Shown piece after piece: positions 48,301 through 55,246 of a DNA stretch of 64,000 nucleotides. The notes below the pieces were generated by a model, which was given only the letters and a program-made list of their open reading frames with translations, was not told the origin of the DNA and searched no databases. Source of the DNA: Lycium barbarum (lineage: Eukaryota; Streptophyta; Magnoliopsida; Solanales; Solanaceae); the NCBI RefSeq assembly GCF_019175385.1, contig NC_083344.1, positions 23,506,380 to 23,570,379 of the forward strand, given 5' to 3'. Numbering within the stretch: position 1 is the first letter of the stretch; every line of letters begins with the position of its first letter. The position numbers and the translations under genes are program-made.

Positions 48301-48327
48301 ATTTTGAGAATTGCGGCTGTTTTTCAT
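24303..48327 (-). CDS. MATH/TRAF-like domain protein with C-terminal coiled coil (At2g25320 type), 10 exons
   Basis: Complete minus-strand gene. Exons: 48327-46926, 46424-45951, 45848-45547, 32318-31596, 31515-31237, 31087-30926, 30843-29908, 29791-29576, 28125-27865, 24644-24303 (TGA). Every junction is GT-AG and in frame, giving 1698 residues, close to the roughly 1.67-kb-codon Arabidopsis At2g25320 as I recall it. Layout: Ser/Pro-rich N-terminus (1-80); four MATH domains at about 86-219, 254-392, 423-555 and 597-715; acidic linker ([13 protein letters not shown], 735-760); helical region to about 1375; coiled coil about 1378-1610 ([48 protein letters not shown]); Pro/Gly/Asn-rich tail ending GPWFNHS. 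MATH domains bind peptides of partner proteins; this plant subfamily is poorly characterised, so a scaffold role is inference. Introns 3 and 9 are swollen by transposons. No internal stops or frameshifts. Confidence 0.95.
24820..24945 (+). pseudogene. Nuclear copy of a mitochondrial 18S (small-subunit) rRNA segment
   Basis: GTGGAATTTCGTGTG.AGGGG, TGAAATCCGGTGATCTACGA, AGGAACGCCAAAAGCGAAGG, CAGCTCTCTGGGTCCCTACC, GGTGCGAAAGCATGGGGAGC and GAACAGGATTAGATACC follow the plant mitochondrial 18S rRNA. This is the region corresponding to about E. coli 16S 680-800, ending at the universal GGATTAGATACC. Plastid 16S differs in the middle (CACTCTGCTGGGCC). Similarity stops abruptly on both sides. It is a NUMT inside intron 9, not a working rRNA gene. 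Confidence 0.85.
26690..26835 (+). mobile_element. Au-type SINE
   Basis: CACTGGTTCGAGCCATGGAA (B box GGTTCGAGCC at 26703), GGGTAGGACAGCCTACATCA, CACCCCTTGGGTGCGGTCC, TTCCCCGGACCCTGC and TGCACCGGGATGCCCTTTAT. This is the module order and 3' end of the Au SINE family. It lies inside the copia remnant, so it is younger than that element. Confidence 0.8.
27012..27260 (+). pseudogene. Copia RNase H end, broken
   Basis: Frames give [20 protein letters not shown], then (R)[10 protein letters not shown], then [20 protein letters not shown] with stops between them. They match the copia RNase H end (KLYCDNQAAIHIA..NPVFHERTKHIE, FTKSLRGPRIEYICNKLGAYD). Confidence 0.7.
27404..27476 (+). repeat. 20-bp target duplication around a 33-bp Au SINE stub
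   Basis: A 20-bp sequence (ATTACTTGCATACTTTCCTT) occurs at 27404-27423 and 27457-27476. The 33 bp between (GTGGTCCAGCCCACACTGGG..) match the very end of an Au SINE (GTGGTCCGGCCC.., CCGGGCTGCCCTTTT). It is a 5'-truncated insertion in the copia LTR. Confidence 0.75.
28545..28742 (+). mobile_element. tRNA-derived SINE of a nightshade family
   Basis: Contains GGATCAGATTCTAGC (B-box like), GATTTCTTCCCATTTGCCTA, GCTGGTGGGAGGTAGCAGGC, AATAGTCGAGGTACGCAAAC, TGGCCCTGACACTATTTTAA and A's. The GTCGAGGTGCGCGCAAGCTGGCCCGGACACC ending is typical of a nightshade SINE. Confidence 0.65.
28835..28902. mobile_element. Stowaway-like MITE fragment
   Basis: GATCTTTTTGGGACGGAAAA and AACGGATGAAGTA resemble one end of the CTCCCTCCGTCCCAAAA MITE seen intact at 42758-42975. 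Confidence 0.4.
32483..33700 (+). mobile_element. Candidate non-autonomous Helitron
   Basis: The left end, TCATTACTACTATATAGAAG, resembles plant Helitron 5' ends (TC..ACTATATTAAAAG). The right end has a stem GCCCG..CGGGC (GCCCGGGCTTAGCACGGGC) followed 10 bases later by CTAG and then T, the typical Helitron 3' hairpin plus CTRR. The interior is very AT-rich and has no coding sequence. Confidence 0.5.
34390..34953 (+). pseudogene. L1-type LINE remnant (reverse-transcriptase zinc-binding domain and C-terminus)
   Basis: In shifting frames: [35 protein letters not shown] (a C-x2-C and H-type zinc motif of zf-RVT), then the open frame 34665-34952 with [36 protein letters not shown] then [11 protein letters not shown]. 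This is the usual C-terminal end of plant L1 LINE ORF2. The catalytic reverse transcriptase is absent. Confidence 0.75.
34960..35300. other. AT-rich intron sequence, nothing recognised
   Basis: No open frame or repeat that I can name between the L1 remnant and the RTE tail. Confidence 0.4.
35310..36020 (-). mobile_element. RTE-type LINE, 5'-truncated, minus strand
   Basis: On the minus strand 35901-35683 encodes [20 protein letters not shown] then [20 protein letters not shown], the C-terminus of RTE LINE ORF2. The element ends in (TTG)n, seen on the plus strand as (CAA)n at 35310, preceded by the common tail CCCCACTTGTGGGATTACAC.. Confidence 0.85.
36021..36099. repeat. 17-bp direct repeat flanking 45 bp
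   Basis: TAAGGTTAGTTTATATG occurs at 36021-36037 and 36083-36099. The 45 bp between have no poly(A) or poly(T). Confidence 0.8.
36319..39803 (+). mobile_element. Apparently complete hAT DNA transposon, 3485 bp
   Basis: Starts CAGTGTTATTAAAGGCGAGA and ends ..CGTCCAAAACACTG, so the terminal inverted repeat is CAGTGTTxT. An 8-bp target duplication is present, the hallmark of hAT. Both subterminal regions are packed with GGCGAGGCG-type words (36334-36420 and 39715-39780), the likely transposase binding sites. It carries one intact four-exon transposase gene in the opposite orientation to the host gene, and lies in intron 3. Confidence 0.92.
36909..39499 (+). CDS. hAT transposase (BED zinc finger, DUF659, hAT dimerisation), 4 exons
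   Basis: Exons 36909-37917, 38022-38723, 38812-38930 and 39014-39499 (stop) join in frame with GT-AG junctions to 771 residues. BED-type finger near 26-50 (CIFC..RHKQH). DUF659 region about 190-335: [13 protein letters not shown] carries the first acidic residue and [14 protein letters not shown] the second, followed by [12 protein letters not shown]. hAT C-terminal dimerisation region about 575-635: [25 protein letters not shown] then IHTKKRNRL. The tail is rich in Glu/Asp ([19 protein letters not shown]). No stop or frameshift is visible, so the protein could be functional. The catalytic Glu was not assigned. The long pyrimidine-rich open frames just upstream (36491-36870) are leader sequence, not protein. 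Confidence 0.9.
39972..42263 (+). mobile_element. Solo Ty3/gypsy-type LTR in intron 3, TSD GAGAA
   Basis: 2292 bp, TGTTACACCTCGG...GGGTCGTGACA, flanked by perfect 5-bp duplications GAGAA (39967-39971, 42264-42268). Has palindromic TGCGGCCGCA (40456) in its GC-rich cluster, GCTGCCCAAATTCCGC (41012), AAAGGTATGTTAAGG (41149), hairpin near 41754-41772 and CATGCCCGCAGGT (41801). A 23-bp retroposon stub with 18-bp duplication interrupts it at 40032-40090. Confidence 0.9.
40032..40090 (-). repeat. Ultra-short retroposed insertion with 18-bp target duplication
   Basis: AGTGGACATGAAGCCCTT occurs at 40032-40049 and 40073-40090. Between them lie only 23 bp: a T run and GAGAAGGTAACATGG. Read on the minus strand it is a 15-bp tail plus poly(A), a severely truncated SINE/LINE end. 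Confidence 0.85.
42335..42481 (+). mobile_element. SolS-type SINE with poly(A)
   Basis: GGGTCGAGCTCGTTGCACCG, GGTTACCTCTCCTGTGTGGT, TTGCACAGGAGCTGAGTTTA, CCCTGTGCGCACCCGAAAGG, GTAGCTGCTGCGGGTTCCC, ATGTCATC and A10. A second copy lies inverted at 18186-18280. Confidence 0.75.
42758..42975. mobile_element. Stowaway-type MITE, complete, TA duplication
   Basis: Starts CTCCCTCCGTCCCAAAAA and ends TTTTTGGGACAGAGGGAG, flanked by TA on both sides. 218 bp. Confidence 0.88.
43242..43343 (-). repeat. Short retroposed insertion with 18-19-bp target duplication
   Basis: TGACAATTTTGTACTCTT (43242-43259) recurs at 43325-43343 with one extra T. Between are a T run and GAAATTGGTAACATTGGTAT, GATAGCACTAGGGCAGTGCT, GAAGCCATA: on the minus strand a 5'-truncated retroposon with poly(A). 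Confidence 0.8.
43425..44018 (+). mobile_element. RTE-type LINE, 5'-truncated, plus strand
   Basis: Encodes, with breaks, [20 protein letters not shown] then [20 protein letters not shown], the RTE ORF2 C-terminus. The 3' part has GAGCCAAGGGTCCACCGGAA, CAGCCTCTCTACCTCCAAAA, CCCCCACTTGTGGACTACAC and ends (TGT)n (TGTTGTTGTTG). Confidence 0.8.
44078..44121 (-). repeat. Ultra-short poly(T) insertion with 15-bp duplication
   Basis: GGTTAAGCTATTCTT at 44078-44092 and 44107-44121 flanks 14 bp (TTTTTTTAATCAAG), probably the end of a retroposed sequence. Confidence 0.7.
44354..44537. mobile_element. Degenerate Stowaway-like MITE
   Basis: TTACTCCCCTTAACCCAAAA at the left and TATGGGACGGAGTGAGT at the right are diverged forms of the TACTCCCTCCGTCCCAAAA termini. 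Confidence 0.5.
44640..44730 (+). mobile_element. SINE 3' fragment
   Basis: GTAGGGAGCAATTCCCGTTT and GCGACACGAATCTAGATTAG match the GACGCGAATCCGGATTAGTC part of the SINE family also present at 17688. An A-rich end follows. Confidence 0.4.
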
Positions 48328-48692
48328 GTTTGTTTTTTTGAGGTTTAAATTGAAATTACTTTGGTTGTTTATTCCTGTATTGTTTTTATTGAATGGAGAA
48401 AAAGGGGAAGAGGAAAATGGGGTTTATGCAGCTGTTTTTGTGTCTCTGTGTGTGTGTGTGTGTGTGAGATGATGAGGGTGATAAAAGGGGGAAAGAGAGA
48501 TTACTGCCCTTTCTCGACTGCAAAATTATTTTCTGTTGTAATTTTATGTTAAAAATGGTAAATTTTGCCTAGAAAAGCATTTTGCGCACACACAAAATTT
48601 GGATGTCAAACTCAAATTGTAACACATTTTACACATCAATGATCAATATAGATAATGTTCAACTAAAAAAAAAAAAACCACCATCTTGCTTA
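48328..48692 (-). promoter_or_regulatory. 5' leader and proximal promoter of the MATH gene
   Basis: On the minus strand the 140 bp before the ATG contain no other ATG. They hold CTTCC/CTTTTTCTCC pyrimidine stretches, typical of plant 5' UTRs, and a (CA)n run (48441-48467). No clear TATA box is seen. A Tourist-like MITE begins at 48693, so the native promoter may be short or include the MITE. Confidence 0.45.
48441..48467. repeat. (GT)n microsatellite
   Basis: TCTGTGTGTGTG.. run in the 5' flank of the MATH gene. Confidence 0.85.
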
Positions 48693-48962
48693 GAGACTGT
48701 TTGGATTGGCTTATAAGTTGCTTATAAGTTGTTTTCAGCTTTTTTGAGTGTTTCGCTGGCCAGCTTATAAGCCATTTTGTGTTAAAATAAGCCCAAAAAA
48801 ATAATTTAGCCTGTTTGGCTTAGTTTATCTAAAGCAGCTTACAAGCTGAAAATAGCTTATAAGTAAAAAAAAAAAAAAGTTAGGCACCAACTTATTTTTT
48901 TTTTAACTTATAAATTGTTTTCAGCTTATAAGCAGCTTTTTTAAGTCCATCCAAACAAACTC
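48693..48962. mobile_element. Tourist-like MITE, TTA duplication
   Basis: Ends GAGACTGTTTGGATTGGCTT and AAGTCCATCCAAACAAACTC are inverted repeats (GTTTGGAT core). TTA flanks both sides (48690-48692, 48963-48965), as for PIF/Harbinger-type MITEs. The interior repeats GCTTATAAG. Confidence 0.75.
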
Positions 48963-48965
48963 TTA

Positions 48966-49208
48966 AACAGGTGTTTTCCTTTAGGGATAATATATATTTT
49001 CCCATAAATTTGTCAAAAAAATCAGTTACATACTTTAATTTTACGAATGTCTTATCACCCTAATTTTGTTTGAAGTAAAATATTTACTACCTTAAACTTA
49101 TTCGCATATTTTTTCGCTTTTTTTGTTTTTTTCTAGACAAGTTAATATTTTTTTTATAAAAACAAGGTCAGTAAGTTGGTTGCTTAGAGGCTATCTTATT
49201 ATATCAAT
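48966..49208. other. AT-rich intergenic DNA, nothing recognised
   Basis: No open frame or defined repeat. Confidence 0.4.
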
Positions 49209-49335
49209 ACAACAACAACAACAACAACCCAGTGAAATCCCACAACGTGGGGTCTGGGGAGGATAGAGTGTACGCAGACCTTACTCCTACCAAGGTAGGA
49301 CGGCTGTTTTCGAAAGACCCTCGGCTCAATAAGGA
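49209..49335 (-). mobile_element. RTE LINE 3' tail
   Basis: (CAA)n at 49209, then CCCAGTGAAATCCCACAACG, GTGGGGTCTGGGGAGGATAG and AGTGTACGCAGACCTTACTC. This is the minus-strand copy of the same RTE tail found at 35310 and 44018. Confidence 0.8.
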
Positions 49336-50222
49336 AACAAAATAATCATCCTTAAAAATGTAATAATGCAGAAAATTAGAACTTGCAACTACTAAAAGAT
49401 TTGTATAACAGTTGATGAAATTCATCGATATGATATTGCATGTTAATTTTCCTGATGCTCCTCTATCCATTTTTGTTTGAAGCTTGTGTCTTTATTGTTA
49501 CACCTCGAAAATTTTCGTGTCGTCTGTATCTATTAAAATAACGTAAGCCCGGAGAGGCCATGGAACTCCTATAAAGTTAAGGAAGACTTTTAACAAGTGT
49601 TAAGAAAGTATCTAAAGGTTTCGGGAGCAAGCAAATTGAAGAAATTAAGTTTGTCGAAACTTTGGGAAAATTTGGCATAATTCTGGACAGGATTTTTGGT
49701 CCAACTTTATGGAGGTGTATCTCCTAGCATATGAGGAGTTATGAAATGCATAACCTGTGTAAATTCAAGTTCAGTAAGTTTTATTTCCAATGCAACTGAC
49801 AGTTTGCAAATGCGAGAAGTACGGTGTCATGTACGGCCCATACAAAAATGTACGTCCCGTACCTCATTTTCCAAAAGTTGGCAGAAAGTTGAAAAATTGC
49901 AGGCCCAGGTACTGCCCCAAAGTACGACCCGTACAAGTTGGGCATACACTGAGGCAGTGGCCGACTTTAAGTTGTTTTATCTATGTTTGAGGGCTCATTT
50001 CTAATCATTTACACCCCAAATTTAGTCCATATACTCTCATAAACCCTCTCTACCATAGTATGAAGGTTCAAGAGTGAAACCCAACCTTTTCATCTTAAAT
50101 ACACCCAAGTTTAACTTAAGTGGAAGAAAAGCCCTTGTATGTCATTGTATTGGAATTAAGGGGTGATTGTGAGCTAAAGGGAGCTAGGGTTTCATGTTGT
50201 GCCTACTGTATAAGGTATATAT

Positions 50223-50443
50223 GAGCCTGTTTGGATTGGCTTATACGCTGTTTTAAGCTTTTTTGAGTGTTTGGCTGGCCAGCTTAAAGCCATTTTGTGC
50301 TTAAAATAAGCCCAAAAAAATAATTGGGCCCGTTTGGCTTAGCTTATCTAAAACAACTTATATGCCAAAAAAAAAGTTGGGCTACCCCAACCTTTTTTTT
50401 TTTACTTATAAGCTGCTTTTTTTAAGCCCATCCAAACAGGCTC
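50223..50443. mobile_element. Tourist-like MITE inside LTR
   Basis: GAGCCTGTTTGGATTGGCTT and AAGCCCATCCAAACAGGCTC are inverted repeats with one mismatch. Same family as 48693-48962. TAT flanks both ends. Confidence 0.8.
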
Positions 50444-51261
50444 TATACCATCTCTTTGCTTGTGCTTAAGTTTAATTTGGTATTGGTTGATGTAGATGAT
50501 GGAAAGAAGCTTGAACTAGCAAGTAGAGTTGTGATTCGAGGATAGTTGAGTTCAAAGACTGTTTCTTGATATTGTTGTATGGTATAAGGTTGGAACTTTT
50601 GATGAATATATTTGTTAGCATATTTTGAGTAATGTTAAGCTAAGATAAGATGTTCGTGAGGGGTGAAATGGGGTATACGGGTTCCAATCCGAGCTTCTCG
50701 CTCGTCGTGAACTATTGATAACTTGTTGATATTGTGGCTTGTTATTAGTGTTCATACATGCTGGTTTGTTGTGGTTGTTGTTGTTGATATATGGAATTGG
50801 AGGAGGTCCATGTTACAGGAGAGATGCTGCCTAATTTTACTTAAACGAGCTTGTAACTTAAACTACGAACTTAGTTTCTACTTAGTAATGATTGGAACCT
50901 CTTGTATGATTGTAGATTGACTTGTACTGTTTGGACTGCCGGAAAGGTATTGTGGAATCAAGGAGATTAAGGTATGTTAAGGCACATTCTTCTTTCTTTT
51001 AGCATGATTTCAAATGAACGAAATGTAAACGAGCGACAATCATAAACGAATCCGTTCTCAATAAGTCATAGAGCTTATACTATTGGTCTTCATGATGCGT
51101 TCTAATTCTTGATACATTGATTCTTAATTCCTAATGAAATTGTTATTGATGATGTTAAATTCATAATGTTACTCCGAGGTGTAACGACCTTACGTCACTC
51201 CGAAAGATACATGATGCCTCTTATAGCTTTACTTTTACACATATGCATGCATTATATGATG

Positions 51262-51375
51262 TACTAGTCCGTGTGTGGCTCTGATGATATACCGAGTCCG
51301 TGTGTGGCTCCATTACTATTATGAGTCTGTGTATGGCTCCACTATTATTATGAGTCTGTGTGTGGCTCCATTGAT
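51262..51375 (+). repeat. LTR minisatellite (GAGTCTGTGTGTGGCTCCA), 4 units
   Basis: About 36-bp units: AGTCCGTGTGTGGCTCTGAT, ACCGAGTCCGTGTGTGGCTC, GAGTCTGTGTATGGCTCC and GAGTCTGTGTGTGGCTCC. Confidence 0.75.
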
Positions 51376-51771
51376 GTCATATATACATATATACTGTATT
51401 GATGCATATCTTGGCCCTCCGAGGCATTTCAGATGTTCAGTTTGACCCTTTTCTTTCCAGTTATATTCATGACTCAATTATATCATTTTCCTTCTTTACA
51501 TACTCGGTACTTTATTCGTACTGACGTCTTTTTGCCTGGGGATGCTGCGTTTCATGCCCGCAGGTTCTGATAGACAGGGTGACGGTCCGCATCAATAGGC
51601 TGCCCACTCAGCGTTGTTATTGGAGCACTCCACTTGTCTCGGAGTTGCTATTGGGTTTTGGTATGACATTTTTGATATACATATGTGTATGGCGGAGCCC
51701 TTTCCCAACCTTATGATGTCATGCACTCCAGTAGAGGCTTGTAGACAGTGATGATGTAGACAGATGTTTAT

Positions 51772-53716
51772 TGTCACGACCCAACTCCGTAGGCCGCGAC
51801 TAGTGTCCGTGCTGGACACTCAAACGTACCCAATAACCCAAATTAGCAAACGACAGAATATTTCAAATATAGAAGTCGCTTGGCGTTAATAATAACCATA
51901 AATGAACCGACACCGTACATGGAAGCCGATGAGGCTGTCACAGATCATATCATACCCAAACATATACAGAACCCACACAAGTATGTCTACAGACCTCTAC
52001 AGATCATAATAAAATCATAAGACGGGACAGGGCCCCGTCATACCCCTGAATAGCACATATATATATAATAGCGACGGACTGTACCAACATATAGGCTCTG
52101 GACAAAAGAGCGCTCCCAACATAGCAGAATAGATGTCCTAGGCAGGCGGTCAGCAAATCTGTCTTCTGTACCTGCGCGGCATGAAAACGCAGCCCCCGAA
52201 GAAAGGGGTCAGTACGAAATATGTACTGAGTATGTAAAGCACAGAACGTAGTAAACAAAGTCATAATCAGAACAGAAGGTACAGAAAATGGACAGAATAT
52301 CCAGATTAGCAAAATATTGATCATAAAGCATAAATAATATTTGTTGAAAACATATGTCGTACCTGGTCCCAATACGGAACAAGATCATAACCGAAACAGG
52401 ACTTACAGAGAAGTGAGTGTGACCTCCGAAGTATCAAATGCATATTTTCAAAACATGAGGAGTGTGTTCAGAAACATATACCATATCATGTCCGGCCCCT
52501 GACAAGGGCTCGGCGAAACAGAACGTGGCCACCCCCCGACGCTGGTGCCACCATACATAAGGAACAGAGTAGGGGATAACCCCGTAACATAACATATCAT
52601 ATCAGATGGCCATATCAGATCATAGCATATCAAAATGTGTGTTCATGGCACAACATACTCCAAAACCCATGTACATATATACCTGCCCCCTCACATCGAG
52701 GCACGGCGAACAATACAGTGGAATACGCTTGACAACATATCCTGGCCCGGGCTCAGTGTGGGAAACATTGAGGCATCCACGAATGGAGTAGTGAGAGACT
52801 AAATGCAATAAAAATATCATAGATTTCCAGAGACTCAATGAGGCATATCGAATGACAAATCAAATCAATGAAGTCGGACGGAATCATAGCAAGTGTATGT
52901 CATATATCATAATGAGTTACGGAAGAATAGTCCTCCTGAAATCTTTTTCATATTCCAAAATGGCTTACCAAACTCGAGGGAGTCAGTAAACGATTTTCCT
53001 TAGTAGTTGAAAGGATAGTTAAAACATTTTATTTTATATTGTTCGAAAATAAGGCAATAGTACGATAAGAGAGCAAAGCGGGAATAGTGGAGCTAAACGT
53101 AATACAAAATATCGTACCTTTACGGAGACTCAATATAGTATCCAGAATAAGTATCATTAGTAGTTGGAAAAGTAGTTAAGACGTTTTCTTAAAAATCGCT
53201 TGAAATCAAGTTACAAATCGTCATAAGGGTAAAATCGGAAATAGTGGGCCCGCCTCGGGACAAACAAGGCGGCGGGCTCAATTTACGTATTTTAAACTTG
53301 TGGGGTCATCTACAGAAGTCTTAGGGATGTTCCATAACTTTCTAGGCAGTTTGGAGAAGTTTGCATAATTTTTTTCAATAAAGTATACTTAAAGGGGTCA
53401 ATTCTATTGAACGAAAAAGTGATAATTTCAAACGCGGATTCCGACGGGCAGAATATCTTCTGAGGCCCGAATCCGCTCCTAGTATACCTAGGGCATGCCA
53501 AAAGAAGGATCGGGGTAGCTTTACATACCTTTTACGCACTTTACGCCTTTCCAAGTTCACTTCCCGTTTCGTCCAAAATCTGCAAATGGTCACATTTACC
53601 AAATGTTAACCATAAGGCTTTAGGCTTAAATCTAAAGTCAACACTTTTCTACAGAAATTTGGGCAGCATCTCCCCTATACATGTAGCGTCCCCGAGAATT
53701 CAACTCGGCCAAAACA

Positions 53717-53748
<32 letters not shown>

Positions 53749-55051
53749 TCACTATAAACACAATCTAACTTAACTAGCTATCTTTCCGACATAATGTCAT
53801 AACCTTCATTTCAACTTCAATTTCCAAACTAATCTCAATGGTTTCTTATTCACCATTAATCTAGGTCATCACAATATAATTTAGAAGCATTTCATATCGT
53901 TTCCACAAAATATTCATACGATATATAAAATATACAACTTTCCACCAAAGTCATAATTCATTCAAAACTTCTAACCTTTGACATACATATTCATAATATG
54001 ATTCCATCTTCCAAGTTCATCAATAACCATCATAATTTCAACCCTAACAACTTCATTCTCATAATGTCGTAAGATCATACCTAAACGACATAAGCTTCTA
54101 CATTCCATTTCAATGCAAACTTATATCATTTTACCTTTATTTACATTGCAAGCATCACAACAACACAACTAACATATTAAACCAAATTAATTCATTCTCA
54201 TTCCAACTTCAAATACCACACGGCCAACCTATACATTTCCAACTTCAACCAAATTTATTCCACTTTCATTCTCAATATGAATTCCATCATACACACAATT
54301 AGAATACAACATAAAATTCAACTCATATATGTATACCACATATATACACTCACGGCTATACACTATATTCCATACCCACTTTGAAATCTTCCATTTTTCC
54401 ATACAATCAACTCATTCCCACATACTACAACACAAACAAGACTTCATAACACAAATAAAAGGGATGAATTCTTACCTTTTTCCTTAGTCTTCTTCACTTA
54501 GCCCAAGTGTGAGATTGATGGAACAAGTGCTCTATTCTCCCAAACAATTGCACCAAGTTGTAGAGGACACTCAATTTAGTGGGAAAACCACAAGACAATA
54601 ATTTTTGGATCAACATTTTGAGGGGTGAAAATGGAGAGCTCATGGCCGAATGGCCTTTGTTCTTGAGCTCTTATTGTTCTTGTTTTTCTCCTTGTTAGTT
54701 TCATGAATCTTCTAAGGGATAAGTGATCCCTTTATAATTAATTAGCACATGGAAAATTTTTATTAATTGGTGGGCTTGGGCCATGGTGATGGCCGGCCAC
54801 CCCTTCTCTTGTTGGGCCTCATTTTCATCTTTTATTTTTTGAGCCCAATTGATTATAATTCTCATTTTTTAATTCCCGAAACTAATTCCCGTAATTCCAA
54901 TTTTGCCCTTGGCCTTCCTCAACACTTCCACACCAATATTGTTCATGAACAACACCCACATAGATTAATTCAAATCAACATATGACCTTATTCCTTACAA
55001 ATCAAGATTATTTCGAATTTTCCCGAACACGCAAAAATACGGGATATAACA
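51772..55051 (-). mobile_element. Solo LTR of a TGTTATATCCCGT family, TSD TTTAT
   Basis: On the minus strand it runs from TGTTATATCCCGTATTTTTG (55051) to GGGTCGTGACA (51772), 3280 bp, with perfect TTTAT duplications at 51767-51771 and 55052-55056. It shares the module GCTGCCCAAATT (53660), AAAGGTATGTAAAGC (53530), the CAGTAC..GTACTG hairpin (52210-52228) and CATGCCGCGCAGGTAC (52170-52185) with the other LTRs, although the rest is clearly diverged. Confidence 0.88.
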
Positions 55052-55056
55052 TTTAT

Positions 55057-55246
55057 GATGGTTCATCACCTACTTGCTTATAAAAGAAATGCCACATATT
55101 TTTCTCAAATCAAAAAGGAGGGGGGCCCCACACCCATGCCCCTTTAAAGGGGTTGTGAACTGATCAAGTTCAGCATTTTCACTCAAATTAGTCTCTCTTC
55201 TTTCCTCCTCTCCCAAATAAACCCTAACATATTCCCTCTCCATAAA
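55057..55246 (+). mobile_element. Outer LTR body, segment 1
   Basis: Non-coding sequence split by the next two LTR insertions and continued at 58188-58462 and 60944-61661. The joined order (AAACCCTAG.., AAAAAGGTAAGGGTTTTACC, GTGCTGCCCAATTTTTCG, AAAGGTATGTAAAGAC) follows the LTR module order. Its start is not identified. Confidence 0.5.

Larger units (their letters stand above)
49496..51766 (+). mobile_element. Ty3/gypsy-type LTR, 3' end lost
   Basis: Starts TGTTACACCTCGAAAATT after TTTAT. Contains palindromes GTACGTCCCGTAC (49850) and GTACGACCCGTAC (49922), a Tourist-like MITE (50223-50443), GATGCTGCCTAATTTTAC (50823), AAGGTATGTTAAGG (50969), minisatellite (51262-51375), hairpin (51504-51523) and CATGCCCGCAGGT (51555). 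It stops at the minus-strand LTR at 51772. The expected last 250 bp with GGTCGTGACA are not found beyond that insertion. Confidence 0.75.

Noticed and set aside
48011..48307. 98-codon frame on the plus strand
   Set aside because: Antisense shadow of the Ser/Pro-rich exon 1 of the MATH gene.
49209..49228. Isolated (CAA)n microsatellite
   Set aside because: It is the terminal (TTG)n tail of an RTE LINE.
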